The notes under the pieces: model-generated | Database searches by the model: none | The model's input: the letters and a program-made list of their open reading frames with translations, nothing else | What the model was told of the DNA's origin: nothing | Made by a program: the position numbers and the translations under genes | Assembly (NCBI RefSeq): GCF_910592395.1 | Contig: NC_088322.1 | Location: 620,001 to 684,000, forward strand | Origin: Lineus longissimus | Lineage: Eukaryota > Nemertea > Pilidiophora > Heteronemertea > Lineidae | Reading direction: 5' to 3' | DNA: 64,000 nucleotides | In this document: piece by piece, positions 19,985 to 28,733 of the stretch | How positions within the stretch are numbered: position 1 is the stretch's first letter | Layout: every line of letters starts with the position of its first letter

Positions 19985-20735
19985 ACATTAGTGTGACGGA
20001 CAGCAGAGCCTGCGAACACAAGCTTAATACATGCCCGTACCCCACATTGAATACTAGTGTGATGGACAGCAGAGCCTGCGAACACAAGCTTAATACATGC
20101 CCGTACCCCACATTGAATACTAGTGTGATGGACAGCAAAGCCTGCGAACACAAGCTTACATGCCCGCCACCATGATAACTTGTGATGGTACGTCGAGGTA
20201 CCAAAAAAACCCTACTCCATACTTTCTTTAAGTAGAGAAATTACCCCACATTGAATATCAGTGTGATGGACAGCAGAGCCTGCGAACACAAGCTTAATAC
20301 ATGCCCGTACCCCACATTGAATACTAGTGTGATGGACAGCAAAGCCTGCGAACACAAGCTTACATGCCCGCCACCATGATAACTTGTGATGGTACGTCGA
20401 GGTACCAAAAAAACCCTACTCCATACTTTCTTTAAGTAGAGAAATTACCCCACATTGAATATCAGTGTGATGGACAGCAAAGCCTGCGACCACAAGCTTA
20501 ATACATGCCCGTACCCCACATTGAATACTAGTGTGATGGACAGCAAAGCCTGCGACCACAAGCTTAATACATGCCCGCCACCATGATAACTTGTGATGGT
20601 ACGTCGAGGTACCAAAAAAAAACCCTACTCCATACTTCCTTTAAGTAGAGAAATTACCCCACATTGAATATCAGTGTGATGGACAGCAAAGCCTGCGACC
20701 ACAAGCTTAATACATGCCCGCCACCCTGATACTCT
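19985..20735. repeat. Higher-order tandem repeat in retrotransposon 3' region
   Basis: A unit of about 66 bp (GTGTGATGGACAGCA...AAGCTT...) begins near 19991, 20056, 20122, 20261, 20327, 20464, 20530 and 20673. Pairs or triplets are separated by a second block of about 75 bp containing GGTACGTCGAGGTACC and a run of A. It lies between TatD and the polypurine tract, so it would be in the 3' untranslated part of the element's RNA. The open frames here are repeat artefacts. Confidence 0.85.
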
Positions 20736-21050
20736 CAGTGGGAATGCAAAGTGCATCACTCCAAAGAACTATTACAATTCACCAAAATACAAAATAAACT
20801 CACTAGAGAGATAATCGTACAAAAATCAAAATATCAGACACAGGTCTGTACCAAATCTATACAAAATCTGCCTTTCGACACTATACCAAATCACATAGGA
20901 AAGAAAGTGGGTAGGTAGAAATATCAAATACATGTACTTGTAAATAGATAAATAACCAAATGAGCAAATCACTTTGAGAGCAATGACAATTACTACCTAC
21001 CCTTATACAAAAAACTACAAATTATACAATTTATGCCCCCCTCCCTCAAC

Positions 21051-22496
21051 TTACTGGACCGCCACAGAGATAATTCCCAGGGGAAGGTTATATAACTTAC
21101 ATGCGTTTACATTACAGATATGGCAAAGCACACGCTGTGGCATTCCACAGCACCGAGATATTACAGGAACTAACTCTAAAAATGTAATACAGGGGGTGTT
21201 TGACCTCTTGGGTCGAAGGTACGGGGAATCCGACTCTAACAAAAGCTCGTTTAGAGAGATTCCCATCAAAACTACTTTTAAAAAATGTCTGTTTCCCAAA
21301 GCTAGGGGCCCAATGCCAAAATAGACATTGGGACAGGTCTTCAACCATCTCTCGGCTACCGTTAGGGTTCCATTAAAACAATGCAAATGAATCGACAGGT
21401 GGGTCATCTGCATTTCCACCAGAATATCCAAAGCTATAGTATAGGCATCACGTTCAGCCTTTTCCCCACGGCAATGTAGGATCAGAGCCTTACCTGAACG
21501 GGATTCCTTACCGATGGCCAAATGCAGATATTTCACCTGTCGATCCAAGACACAAGAGGATGGGGATGAATAACGTGTATCACACAAACATGAACTAGTG
21601 AAGTCAATCCCCACCTCACCCACAGCTACACACCTTGAATCATTTAATAGAATATCGCAACTGGGAGATGACTCCACAGCCATATGAGGGTGTATGCCAA
21701 CAGAAAAGAATAAACTAGGGTGTAGCCGTAGCTGTGAGCTAATACGGGACCAGTTTCCCGGGTATACATAATTGGCAATGCCACTGAACATCTTAAATCG
21801 TAAAACAGAATTGGTGCCTGGCCCTACCGTATACAGAGAACTGGCTGATTTCTCTGTATACATGACATCCAGATGAAAATGGGAGTCCAAAAAAAGGACA
21901 GGACTATCAAGAGAAGAGGTAGGCTGGAGATTGACGAATTCCAGCCGAGCCTCTGAAGACATTCTCCCAATGAGGTTAATGATTGTCCTCCAATGGAAAA
22001 GGTATTCTGGTCTGGTGGGTGGTGCAAACTGCACATCATAAATCTTCACCTCACCCACCAGAGCAGACAAAAACTCCAACTGCTGCTGGGGAACTACTGA
22101 AACAGACTTGGGGTACAGGTTTTCATTACAAACGAACTGAAGCAGTGCTTCAGGCGAAGCTAGGTCGAAAGCCTTTAAAAAATGGTTTAAAGATGCTTCC
22201 ATCATGGAAGCCCACTGATGGAAAGCAACATCCTTATCCTGGGCACAAGTGTTATGATAGGATAATTGATTTGCCGACATTTCTACTGTCCCACAACTAA
22301 AACAGGTTAGCCAAAAGTTAAGGCCAGTCGGGCAGTGCTGCAACCAGACATGACGTTCCAACTTGGACGATAGAATCTTGTCACAGGCCGGGCAGACAAT
22401 TAAACGGGCCTTCTTTGCCCTCTTCGCGGGAGGCGGCTGGGGTGTCTCAAGATCATCTTCATAATCTGGCACAAATCCACAAATTCCATCGTCCAT
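21051..22496 (-). CDS. TatD-family metal-dependent nuclease with N-terminal zinc fingers
   Basis: An intact 481 aa ORF. Residues 20-31 carry an NLS-like basic run (PPPAKRAKKAR). Residues 35-56 (CPAC...H...H/C) and 65-84 (CFSC...H...C) look like zinc fingers. The TatD barrel starts near residue 203: DSHFHLD (metal-binding HxH), VGEVGID (Glu), LILHCRG (His), HLHCFNG (His) and LLESDSPYL (Asp). The whole TatD metal set is therefore present. TatD enzymes are Mg-dependent DNases/exonucleases; the layout recalls the TATDN2 subgroup. The ATG at 22496 directly follows a 3' splice site on the same strand, so it is probably made from a spliced RNA of the retrotransposon. Confidence 0.88.
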   Translation of the reverse strand: MDDGICGFVPDYEDDLETPQPPPAKRAKKARLIVCPACDKILSSKLERHVWLQHCPTGLNFWLTCFSCGTVEMSANQLSYHNTCAQDKDVAFHQWASMMEASLNHFLKAFDLASPEALLQFVCNENLYPKSVSVVPQQQLEFLSALVGEVKIYDVQFAPPTRPEYLFHWRTIINLIGRMSSEARLEFVNLQPTSSLDSPVLFLDSHFHLDVMYTEKSASSLYTVGPGTNSVLRFKMFSGIANYVYPGNWSRISSQLRLHPSLFFSVGIHPHMAVESSPSCDILLNDSRCVAVGEVGIDFTSSCLCDTRYSSPSSCVLDRQVKYLHLAIGKESRSGKALILHCRGEKAERDAYTIALDILVEMQMTHLSIHLHCFNGTLTVAERWLKTCPNVYFGIGPLALGNRHFLKVVLMGISLNELLLESDSPYLRPKRSNTPCITFLELVPVISRCCGMPQRVLCHICNVNACKLYNLPLGIISVAVQ

Positions 22497-22522
22497 CTAG
22501 TAACGAAGAGACGAAAACAACC
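22497..22522 (-). promoter_or_regulatory. Predicted 3' splice site directly before TatD start
   Basis: On the - strand a pyrimidine tract (TTGTTTTCGTCTCTTCG) is followed by TTACTAG and at once by the TatD ATG. This is a strong animal splice acceptor. The matching donor should lie in the leader or gag of the retrotransposon and was not identified. Confidence 0.65.
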
Positions 22523-22920
22523 TTGGTTTTTAACCCCAACAGAAGCATGTTGTAAATATATGAATATGAGATCGCCATACCAGTTGTCATACTTTCCTAA
22601 ATTCCTAATCAGATGATTCAAAGAATTTTTAATTTAGTTGTGGTATGACTGTCTCTAGGCAATGGAGTCGGGATAAATGCGAAAACATTTCTCAACCGAA
22701 CTACCACTAACTGTCGACCCATACCACCTTCTGAGTGAAAAGATATAAAAAGGGACATCCAAAGTTTTCAATTCCAAACATGACAACTGGCATAACGATC
22801 AGAAAATGTATAAAATATGTGTTATAAGTATTACAGTTCTTAACACAACAATTGGGCGGTCCTGTGCAACAAACGAGGTGACACATCTCAAAATCTCAAA
22901 ATTCAAACACCATTTTAAAA

Positions 22921-23889
22921 TTAAAACTCAGTAGTTAAAGAAAACTCCCGGGACTGACCATCCATTACTCCAGCTTTCTGATACTCTCCCACCCTCTTCT
23001 CGAAAAAGTTTGTCTTCCCTTCCATCGAGATTTGATCCATAAACGGAGATGGATTTTCCTCGCCAAAATGAGTGTGACAACCCAACTCTGTTAACCATTT
23101 GTCGGCCACAAACTCGATGTAGGTTCCCATCACATCACCATTCATACTTATAAGGGAACAAGGTATGGCTTCCAACAAAAAATATTTTTCTATCTTGACT
23201 GCTTCTGTGATTATCTCTAAAATCCTACTCTTTTCAGGTTTATTAACGAGAAGTTGGAAGAGCAAACAGGCAAACTCGCAGTGCAGGCCTTCATCCCGAC
23301 TGATCAGCTCATTACTGAAGGTCAATCCCGGCATCAATCCTCTCTTCTTCAACCAAAAGATGGCGGCAAACGACCCACTGAAAAATATCCCCTCCACTGC
23401 CATGAACGCAACAACTCTCTCCCCAAAAGTGGCACGCTGATCTTGGATCCACTTCAATGTCCACTGCGCCTTCTTTTTCACACAGGGCATTGTCTCAATG
23501 GCATTGAAAAGATGATTCTTTTCCTCTATATCCTTTACATATGTTTCTATCAGGAGAGCATACATCTATGAATGTATGTTTTCCACAGCTATTTGATATC
23601 CATAGAAAAATCTAGCCTCAGTCACCTGTACCTCCTTGCTAAACCGTTCCACTAGATTTTCGTTGACAATCCCATCACTGGCTGCAAAAAATGCCAGGAT
23701 ATGTTTGATAAAGCTTTGTTCCTCTGTTTTCAGCCGATTCCAGTCTGCCATATCGTCAGCCAGATCAACTTCCTCCACCGTCCAAAATGAGGCTTCAGCT
23801 TTCTTATACATGGCCCAAATTTTAGGGTATTGAATTGGGAAGACCACAAATCTTTTTGGATTTGGTTTCAATAGTGGCTCCAGTTCCAT
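22921..23889 (-). pseudogene. RRM2: Ribonucleotide reductase small subunit (R2), one nonsense codon
   Basis: One frame from ATG 23889 to TAA 22921, broken only by TAG at 23568-23566. The diiron ligands of class Ia R2 are all present with the spacing of animal enzymes: D72 (AASDG), E103 and H106 (ENIH), E166 (VEGIFF), E200 and H203 (RDEGLH). The radical tyrosine is Y110. The stop is codon 108, between H106 and Y110. The C terminus ends EFSLTTEF, like the tail that docks on the large subunit. The N-terminal 60-70 residues of host R2 are absent. It is uninterrupted by introns but preceded by a 3' splice site, on the coding strand of and inside the retrotransposon. R2 with R1 makes dNTPs; R1 was not seen here. 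Confidence 0.9.
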
Positions 23890-23897
23890 GGTAAGTC

Positions 23898-23922
23898 CTA
23901 GCAACAGAAATAAAAACAGGCT
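23898..23922 (-). promoter_or_regulatory. Predicted 3' splice site before R2 start
   Basis: On the - strand CCTGTTTTTATTTCTGTTG is followed by CTAG; the exon would begin at 23897, eight bases before the ATG at 23889. The open frame upstream of this ATG (to 23982) encodes a hydrophobic run that is simply the pyrimidine tract read as codons. Confidence 0.65.
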
Positions 23923-24026
23923 CAATCTATGTACAGACATATTAGTGGAAACATCCTTGTCGCCAACATTACCATATTCCAATCAAGTTTGTTCAGGTAA
24001 AACTACAGCCAGTTTGTCACATCCCA

Positions 24027-24240
24027 AGGAAATGCGATAACACTTCAACTTGAGACACTCCGAACCGGAACCAAGAAAAATAAGTATGTATATATGTACA
24101 TAATTAGGAACTTCATAACTCTATTAACTTGAAAGAATTCTAAAAATATTATTCTGTCAATTTGTTAAGTTTGACTGGTTTATCGCTACAGTCGGCCCAG
24201 CATATTCCAAGGAAATGCGATAACACTTCAACTTGGGACA
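24027..24240. repeat. Direct repeat pair between pol and R2
   Basis: A roughly 40 bp phrase around CCAAGGAAATGCGATAACAC occurs near 24029-24068 and again near 24201-24241, 172 bases apart, in the 340 bp spacer between the integrase stop and the R2 exon. No ORF lies here. Confidence 0.75.
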
Positions 24241-24321
24241 GTTTGGACCAGTCCCCTCAATCTTACAAAGGGACGTTACTGGTTGCAATGATAATCCGCC
24301 ATCCAGGCAGGGCGTTTCACT

Positions 24322-25793
24322 TTACGACCATGCCTTGTGGTCACTTCGTGGGAGCTCACAACCTTCCAAGTGTTGAAGTAATCGATCGGCGCTATCATCT
24401 GAAAGGCCACCCTCATCAAAATTAGGAAGTTGTTGGTCGCCTCTGTCGTCCAATGATCCGTCACATTCCTCTAGCACTTCACTCTGTTCCAAAAGTTCCC
24501 TCAACTCCTGGTCGGAACCATCCCTCTCACCATCTTGTCTTTCTTGTCTATTTTCAGAGTCTCGCTGTTTGTCTGTGGTCGACGCATCCTCTGTCGCTCC
24601 GGGATCCCCCGCTCCTGGTTCATGTGGTTCTCCCTCACTGCTTGGGTCGAGATGTGAGTTCAATAACTCATGTCTGACTCTCTTTAGCCAGACAGGCAGA
24701 GTCCGGTCGTGACACAACTTCAGCTTGTTATGATGAACAAAAGTTTCTCGCTTTGGAAATCTTATTCTGTAGATAGGAGGGCGGAACTCCGTCACCAGGT
24801 AAGGGCCTGCCCACGGGGGCTTCAGCTTTCTACCAACACCTAAGGCACTTGCATCGTTCACTCGGTATACCACATCCCCAGGATGAAAAGTGGACTTAAG
24901 CAACTTCACATCATAATCCCTCTTTTGACGTTTCTGAGAACTCTTAAGTGCCTCCCTGGCAAGGAGATGAACTTCCGTAAGTTTCCTCTGAAGGTCTTTA
25001 ACCCAAACCGGCGGAGTTACTAAACCTCGTTTGAACGTGCCTAAAATGAGATCTATAGGCAGATGAACCTCCCGTCCTAACATCAAGCGGTTTGGGGTGA
25101 ATCCAGTCTGTCTATGGACGGTTGCATGCAATGCCATGGTTAAAAGTGGCAGCTCCTCATCCCAGGAAGTCACGTTCCCTTCCACAAAACACCTTATCAT
25201 TTGGAGGATCACTTGATTATAACGTTCAACTTGTCCATTCCCGGAAGGGTGGTAAGGGGTTGTCCGGGTCTTGGTGATTTCTAAAACTCGACACAACTCC
25301 TGGAATAACTGTCCCTCAAACTGACGCCCTCTGTCAGAGTGTAGATGAAGTGGACATCCGAAAGTGGTTATGAAGCGGACTAACAGTTCTTCTGCCACCA
25401 CCTGCGCATTCTGTTGAGGTAAGGCGGCACATTCTATCCACTTGGTGAACTGATCAATCATGCTCAGAACATAGACGTTGTTCTTATCACTTGGCGTGAA
25501 TGGACCAAGGATGTCTATGTGTAGCCGCTCCATTGGGTAACCAGCATGACAGGCCCGGAGATTAGTTTTCTTCTTTCTAGCTTTCTTGTATCTATTGCAG
25601 GTGCCACATGATCTTACGTAGTCCACGGTATCCCGGGTGACTTTGTACCAGTAAAAAGACTGACGGATACGCGTGAGTGTTTTCTTCTGTCCCAGATGCC
25701 CTGCAACGCGTTTGTCATGTGCCCAAAGAAAGATTTCTTCCTTAAGTGACTCAGGCACTACTAGCAGGTCTCGAGAGTCTTGGCCAGCTTCCC
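24322..25793 (-). CDS. pol: Ty3/gypsy integrase (end of pol)
   Basis: Open from just after a TAG near 25794 to the stop at 24322; it has no own start signal and would be the C-terminal part of pol. An HHCC zinc segment ends CGTC. The catalytic core has D in LHIDILGPF, D in HSDRGRQF and E in NGQVERYN, with 35-residue D-E spacing. A GPY/F-type module (WAGPYLVTEF) follows. The long acidic Glu/Asp/Ser C-terminal tail (last ~100 residues) is unusual for the family. It is out of frame with the RT part, so one indel near 25815 separates them. Confidence 0.9.
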
Positions 25794-25817
25794 ACTAATA
25801 GTATAACACTCCTTCCT

Positions 25818-27692
25818 TCAGGTGAAGTTGTTCTTACTGTTCCAGATGCATTTGGTGGCTGGAGAATTGAGATAAACTTCGGCTTCTGACGGCTCTTCAT
25901 TTTCAATCCAAGTAAAAATGGCGCTAAGATTTGGGTCATCCATTTGCTTTTGACGTATCTCCTGCTGAGTATAAGCTTGTACCCAATTCGGGCTCTCTTC
26001 ACCTTCAACAATCACATGTTCCTCACCAATCTCCTCTTCATTTTCAGATATAACAACCGGCTCCTGGTCCTCTGGAATGGAAAATTCTTCTCCAAGGTTG
26101 GTTGTAACACATCGAACAGCAAGGGGTACTACATCATCCACGTCTGCAGCAAAGCGTTCCCACTCTGTATGTGCTCGTGTGCAGTACTCACACCCTCCGC
26201 AAGGAAGATCTTCCAGGCTTTCTCCTGCACGGTAGCAATCACACTCCGCCATTTTCAAAGGAATCCGGGAAAGAGCATCAGCGTTAATATGCAACCTGCC
26301 AGGACGGTGTACTATGGTCATATCATAGTGTTGTAGCTCCTCAATCCATCTGGCTAATTGACCATGAGGATCCTTGAAACGCATTAACAAGGCCAGGCTG
26401 CCATGGTCCGTCCGGAGTATAAATGGTCTCCCTATAAGGTAATGCCGATTTTGTCTGGTAAACTTTATGACTGCCAGTAACTCTTTACGGGTAGTGCAAT
26501 ATTTCTTCTGTTCTTTTGTCAAGACATTGCTCGCATACGCAATTGTCCGTTCTATTCCTTCTTGTACCTGGGACAGCTCCCCTCCTACGCAGGAATCTGA
26601 GGCATCTGTATCTTGTATGAAGTTGCCGTCTGGCATTGGGTATGCTAGGCATGGCGAAGAAGCTAGGGCTTCCTTCATTTTCTCAAAGGCGCGCTGTTCG
26701 GTATCAGTCCATTCGAAAGGTTCTTTGTTTCTACCTCCGGCAATGAGTCTGCGCAAGGGGGCGGCAATATCCTCAAAGCGCGAGACAAAATCACGGTGGT
26801 AACTAGCGTACCGGACAAATGAAGCTACTTCTTTTGGACTCTTAGGGGGAGGCCATTCCCTGATGTCATCCAGCTTTGTGGGGCTGATCTGTATACCCTG
26901 TGATGATACTAATTTCCCTAGGAAGTCAACGGATGTTTGAAATAGATTGCATTTCTTTGGCTTGAGTTTCAGGTTGTTGATTCTCATACGGTGAAACACT
27001 TCGCTCAGATTTTCCATATGGTCTTCAAATGATTTTCCTAAGACGATCACATCATCCAAATACGCCAACACTGTCTTCCAGGTTAGTCCTCTCAACACGA
27101 GTTCCATGGCTCTCTGGAACGTAGCTGGAGCGTTGCAAAGCCCAAAAGGGAGCCGGACATGTTCAAACATCCCAAATTTCGAAAGAAAACTCGTCTTATG
27201 CCTGTCTGACTCTTTCACTTTCAGATTGTAATATCCAGAAGACAGATCAAGGGTGCTGAAAAACAGACTCCCGGCCAATGTGTCTAAACACTGATCAATC
27301 GATGGAATAGGAAACGAATCCTTCACGGTACAGGCATTCAGGACCCAGTAGTCTAAGCAGTACCTCACAGAACCATCTTTTTTTCGGACTAAGACTGGAG
27401 GTGATGCCCAAGCAGAACTCGAAGGGGTGATGATTCCCTGAGCGAGTAATTTATCTAAGTGTTTTTCCTCCTCCTCTTCAAAGCCAAGGGGGGTACGCCT
27501 CATCCGCTGCTTCACTGGAGCATGGTTGTTAGTGTCGATGCTATGCTCTATTCCCTCAACACATCCTATATCGAGATCGTGTTTTGAAAACACATCTTGG
27601 TACTCGATAAGCAACTCCCCTACTTGGATGGACTGTTCTTCCGTCAAGTTAGTGCAAGATCTACTGAAAAGGTCGACTAAGTGTGAGGGCAT
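25818..27692 (-). CDS. pol: Reverse transcriptase and RNase H of Ty3/gypsy pol
   Basis: A 624-codon open stretch. The RT has the fingers/palm blocks, PFGLCNAPATFQR and the active site YLDDVIV. The RNase H has DTDASD, the Glu of RKELLAV and the Asp of RTDHGSL. A cysteine cluster (CGGCEYC) and an acidic linker follow before integrase. The frame is the same as that of the protease and macro domains upstream, from which it is separated by a single TGA (27713-27711). It ends at a stop caused by a probable one-base indel near 25815. Confidence 0.93.
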   Translation of the reverse strand: MPSHLVDLFSRSCTNLTEEQSIQVGELLIEYQDVFSKHDLDIGCVEGIEHSIDTNNHAPVKQRMRRTPLGFEEEEEKHLDKLLAQGIITPSSSAWASPPVLVRKKDGSVRYCLDYWVLNACTVKDSFPIPSIDQCLDTLAGSLFFSTLDLSSGYYNLKVKESDRHKTSFLSKFGMFEHVRLPFGLCNAPATFQRAMELVLRGLTWKTVLAYLDDVIVLGKSFEDHMENLSEVFHRMRINNLKLKPKKCNLFQTSVDFLGKLVSSQGIQISPTKLDDIREWPPPKSPKEVASFVRYASYHRDFVSRFEDIAAPLRRLIAGGRNKEPFEWTDTEQRAFEKMKEALASSPCLAYPMPDGNFIQDTDASDSCVGGELSQVQEGIERTIAYASNVLTKEQKKYCTTRKELLAVIKFTRQNRHYLIGRPFILRTDHGSLALLMRFKDPHGQLARWIEELQHYDMTIVHRPGRLHINADALSRIPLKMAECDCYRAGESLEDLPCGGCEYCTRAHTEWERFAADVDDVVPLAVRCVTTNLGEEFSIPEDQEPVVISENEEEIGEEHVIVEGEESPNWVQAYTQQEIRQKQMDDPNLSAIFTWIENEEPSEAEVYLNSPATKCIWNSKNNFT

Positions 27693-27710
27693 TATCCGCT
27701 TGATACTCGC

Positions 27711-28733
27711 TCAATCCAATTTTTCATCGGAGGTCCGGACGCTTCTGATAGTACATTCGTCCTCAGGGTCTTCCTCCACTATCTCTAGAGCCTCTGTGAC
27801 TGTGCCGATCTGAGTTTGAGCTGGGATGGTAATGTAGCGGTCCGTCAGGTTTACAGCATGTAGTGAAATGGTGGATCCATTTTTGGCTAACACCGCAGGA
27901 AATTGTAGACCATCGATGGTATTGTCAGGCAGGAAAACCACGCAAGTGTTGTTCCTCACTGGTCTGATGACTCGGGCAGAGAAGAAAGTAGCTGAGTTCG
28001 GTTTAATCACAGTATCTCGGCTTGTTTGAACAGTCTTGACAAAATTCCCCTTCGAAGGATGTCTCTTGATACTGGCGGGTGCTGTTTTCTGGTCCAGGTT
28101 CACGGTATAATCTTTAAAATTGATAATTGACTCATGAGCATCCAGAAAATCAATCCCTAATAACATAGTATCGCTGATGGGTGCCACACACACATCAATG
28201 GGAAAGTCATGATCAGCAATAGTGATTTCAGTGTCATCAATCAAGTAACCCTTTATACGCCCTCCCTCTCCTGGACCCTTAATGTCAATGCTTCGCCCAA
28301 GTGGAGGAGGATTGTCAAGACTGTCATAGAATTCTTGGCTGATAATGGTAATCATCGCCGCAGCGTCTACAATTGCATTAATGGTCTCTCCAAATATCTT
28401 GCAGGGTAACGACAATGATGCTCCCTTGCTGCCTTCAACTCGATTGGTACTGACATAGGTGGAATTCCTGTTGGTGGATGAATGGGTACTATCTGTAGAA
28501 AGATTTCCAATCTCCGTGGGACTACTCTGGTTGGCTCGGCTGGTACTCAGGTGTGTATCTTCCATTTTTCCCGGAATGTCGTCCTGTGCCGGCGATAAAG
28601 GTGATGCCAAAGAATCTCCTAGTTCACTGTCTCGGACTGGCTCTTTAACACCAGCGTCTGGGCCGGCTGATGATGGGGTGACATCCTTCAAAGGGTTAAG
28701 TTCAGGTTGCGTATCTCTGCGCGGTACATCCCT
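27711..28733 (-). CDS. pol: Aspartic protease region of pol, altered active-site triplet
   Basis: Same frame as the macro domain and RT. After a Ser/Pro/Asp-rich linker of about 110 residues comes a retropepsin-like fold: AIVDAAAMITIIS where the family has D-T/S-G/A, followed by the MLLGIDFL block. The first Asp is kept, but the next position is Ala rather than Thr or Ser, which may lower activity or be a lineage trait. A TGA ends this stretch at 27711. Cleavage of gag-pol would be its role. Confidence 0.8.
   Translation of the reverse strand, partial: RDVPRRDTQPELNPLKDVTPSSAGPDAGVKEPVRDSELGDSLASPLSPAQDDIPGKMEDTHLSTSRANQSSPTEIGNLSTDSTHSSTNRNSTYVSTNRVEGSKGASLSLPCKIFGETINAIVDAAAMITIISQEFYDSLDNPPPLGRSIDIKGPGEGGRIKGYLIDDTEITIADHDFPIDVCVAPISDTMLLGIDFLDAHESIINFKDYTVNLDQKTAPASIKRHPSKGNFVKTVQTSRDTVIKPNSATFFSARVIRPVRNNTCVVFLPDNTIDGLQFPAVLAKNGSTISLHAVNLTDRYITIPAQTQIGTVTEALEIVEEDPEDECTIRSVRTSDEKLD

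Noticed and set aside
19906-20204. Repetitive ORFs in the 3' region of the retrotransposon
   Set aside because: Produced by the 66 bp tandem repeat in different frames; no protein evidence.
23890-23982. N-terminal extension of R2 with a hydrophobic signal-like run
   Set aside because: The run of Leu/Phe is the splice-site pyrimidine tract read as codons; the R2-like sequence starts at 23889.
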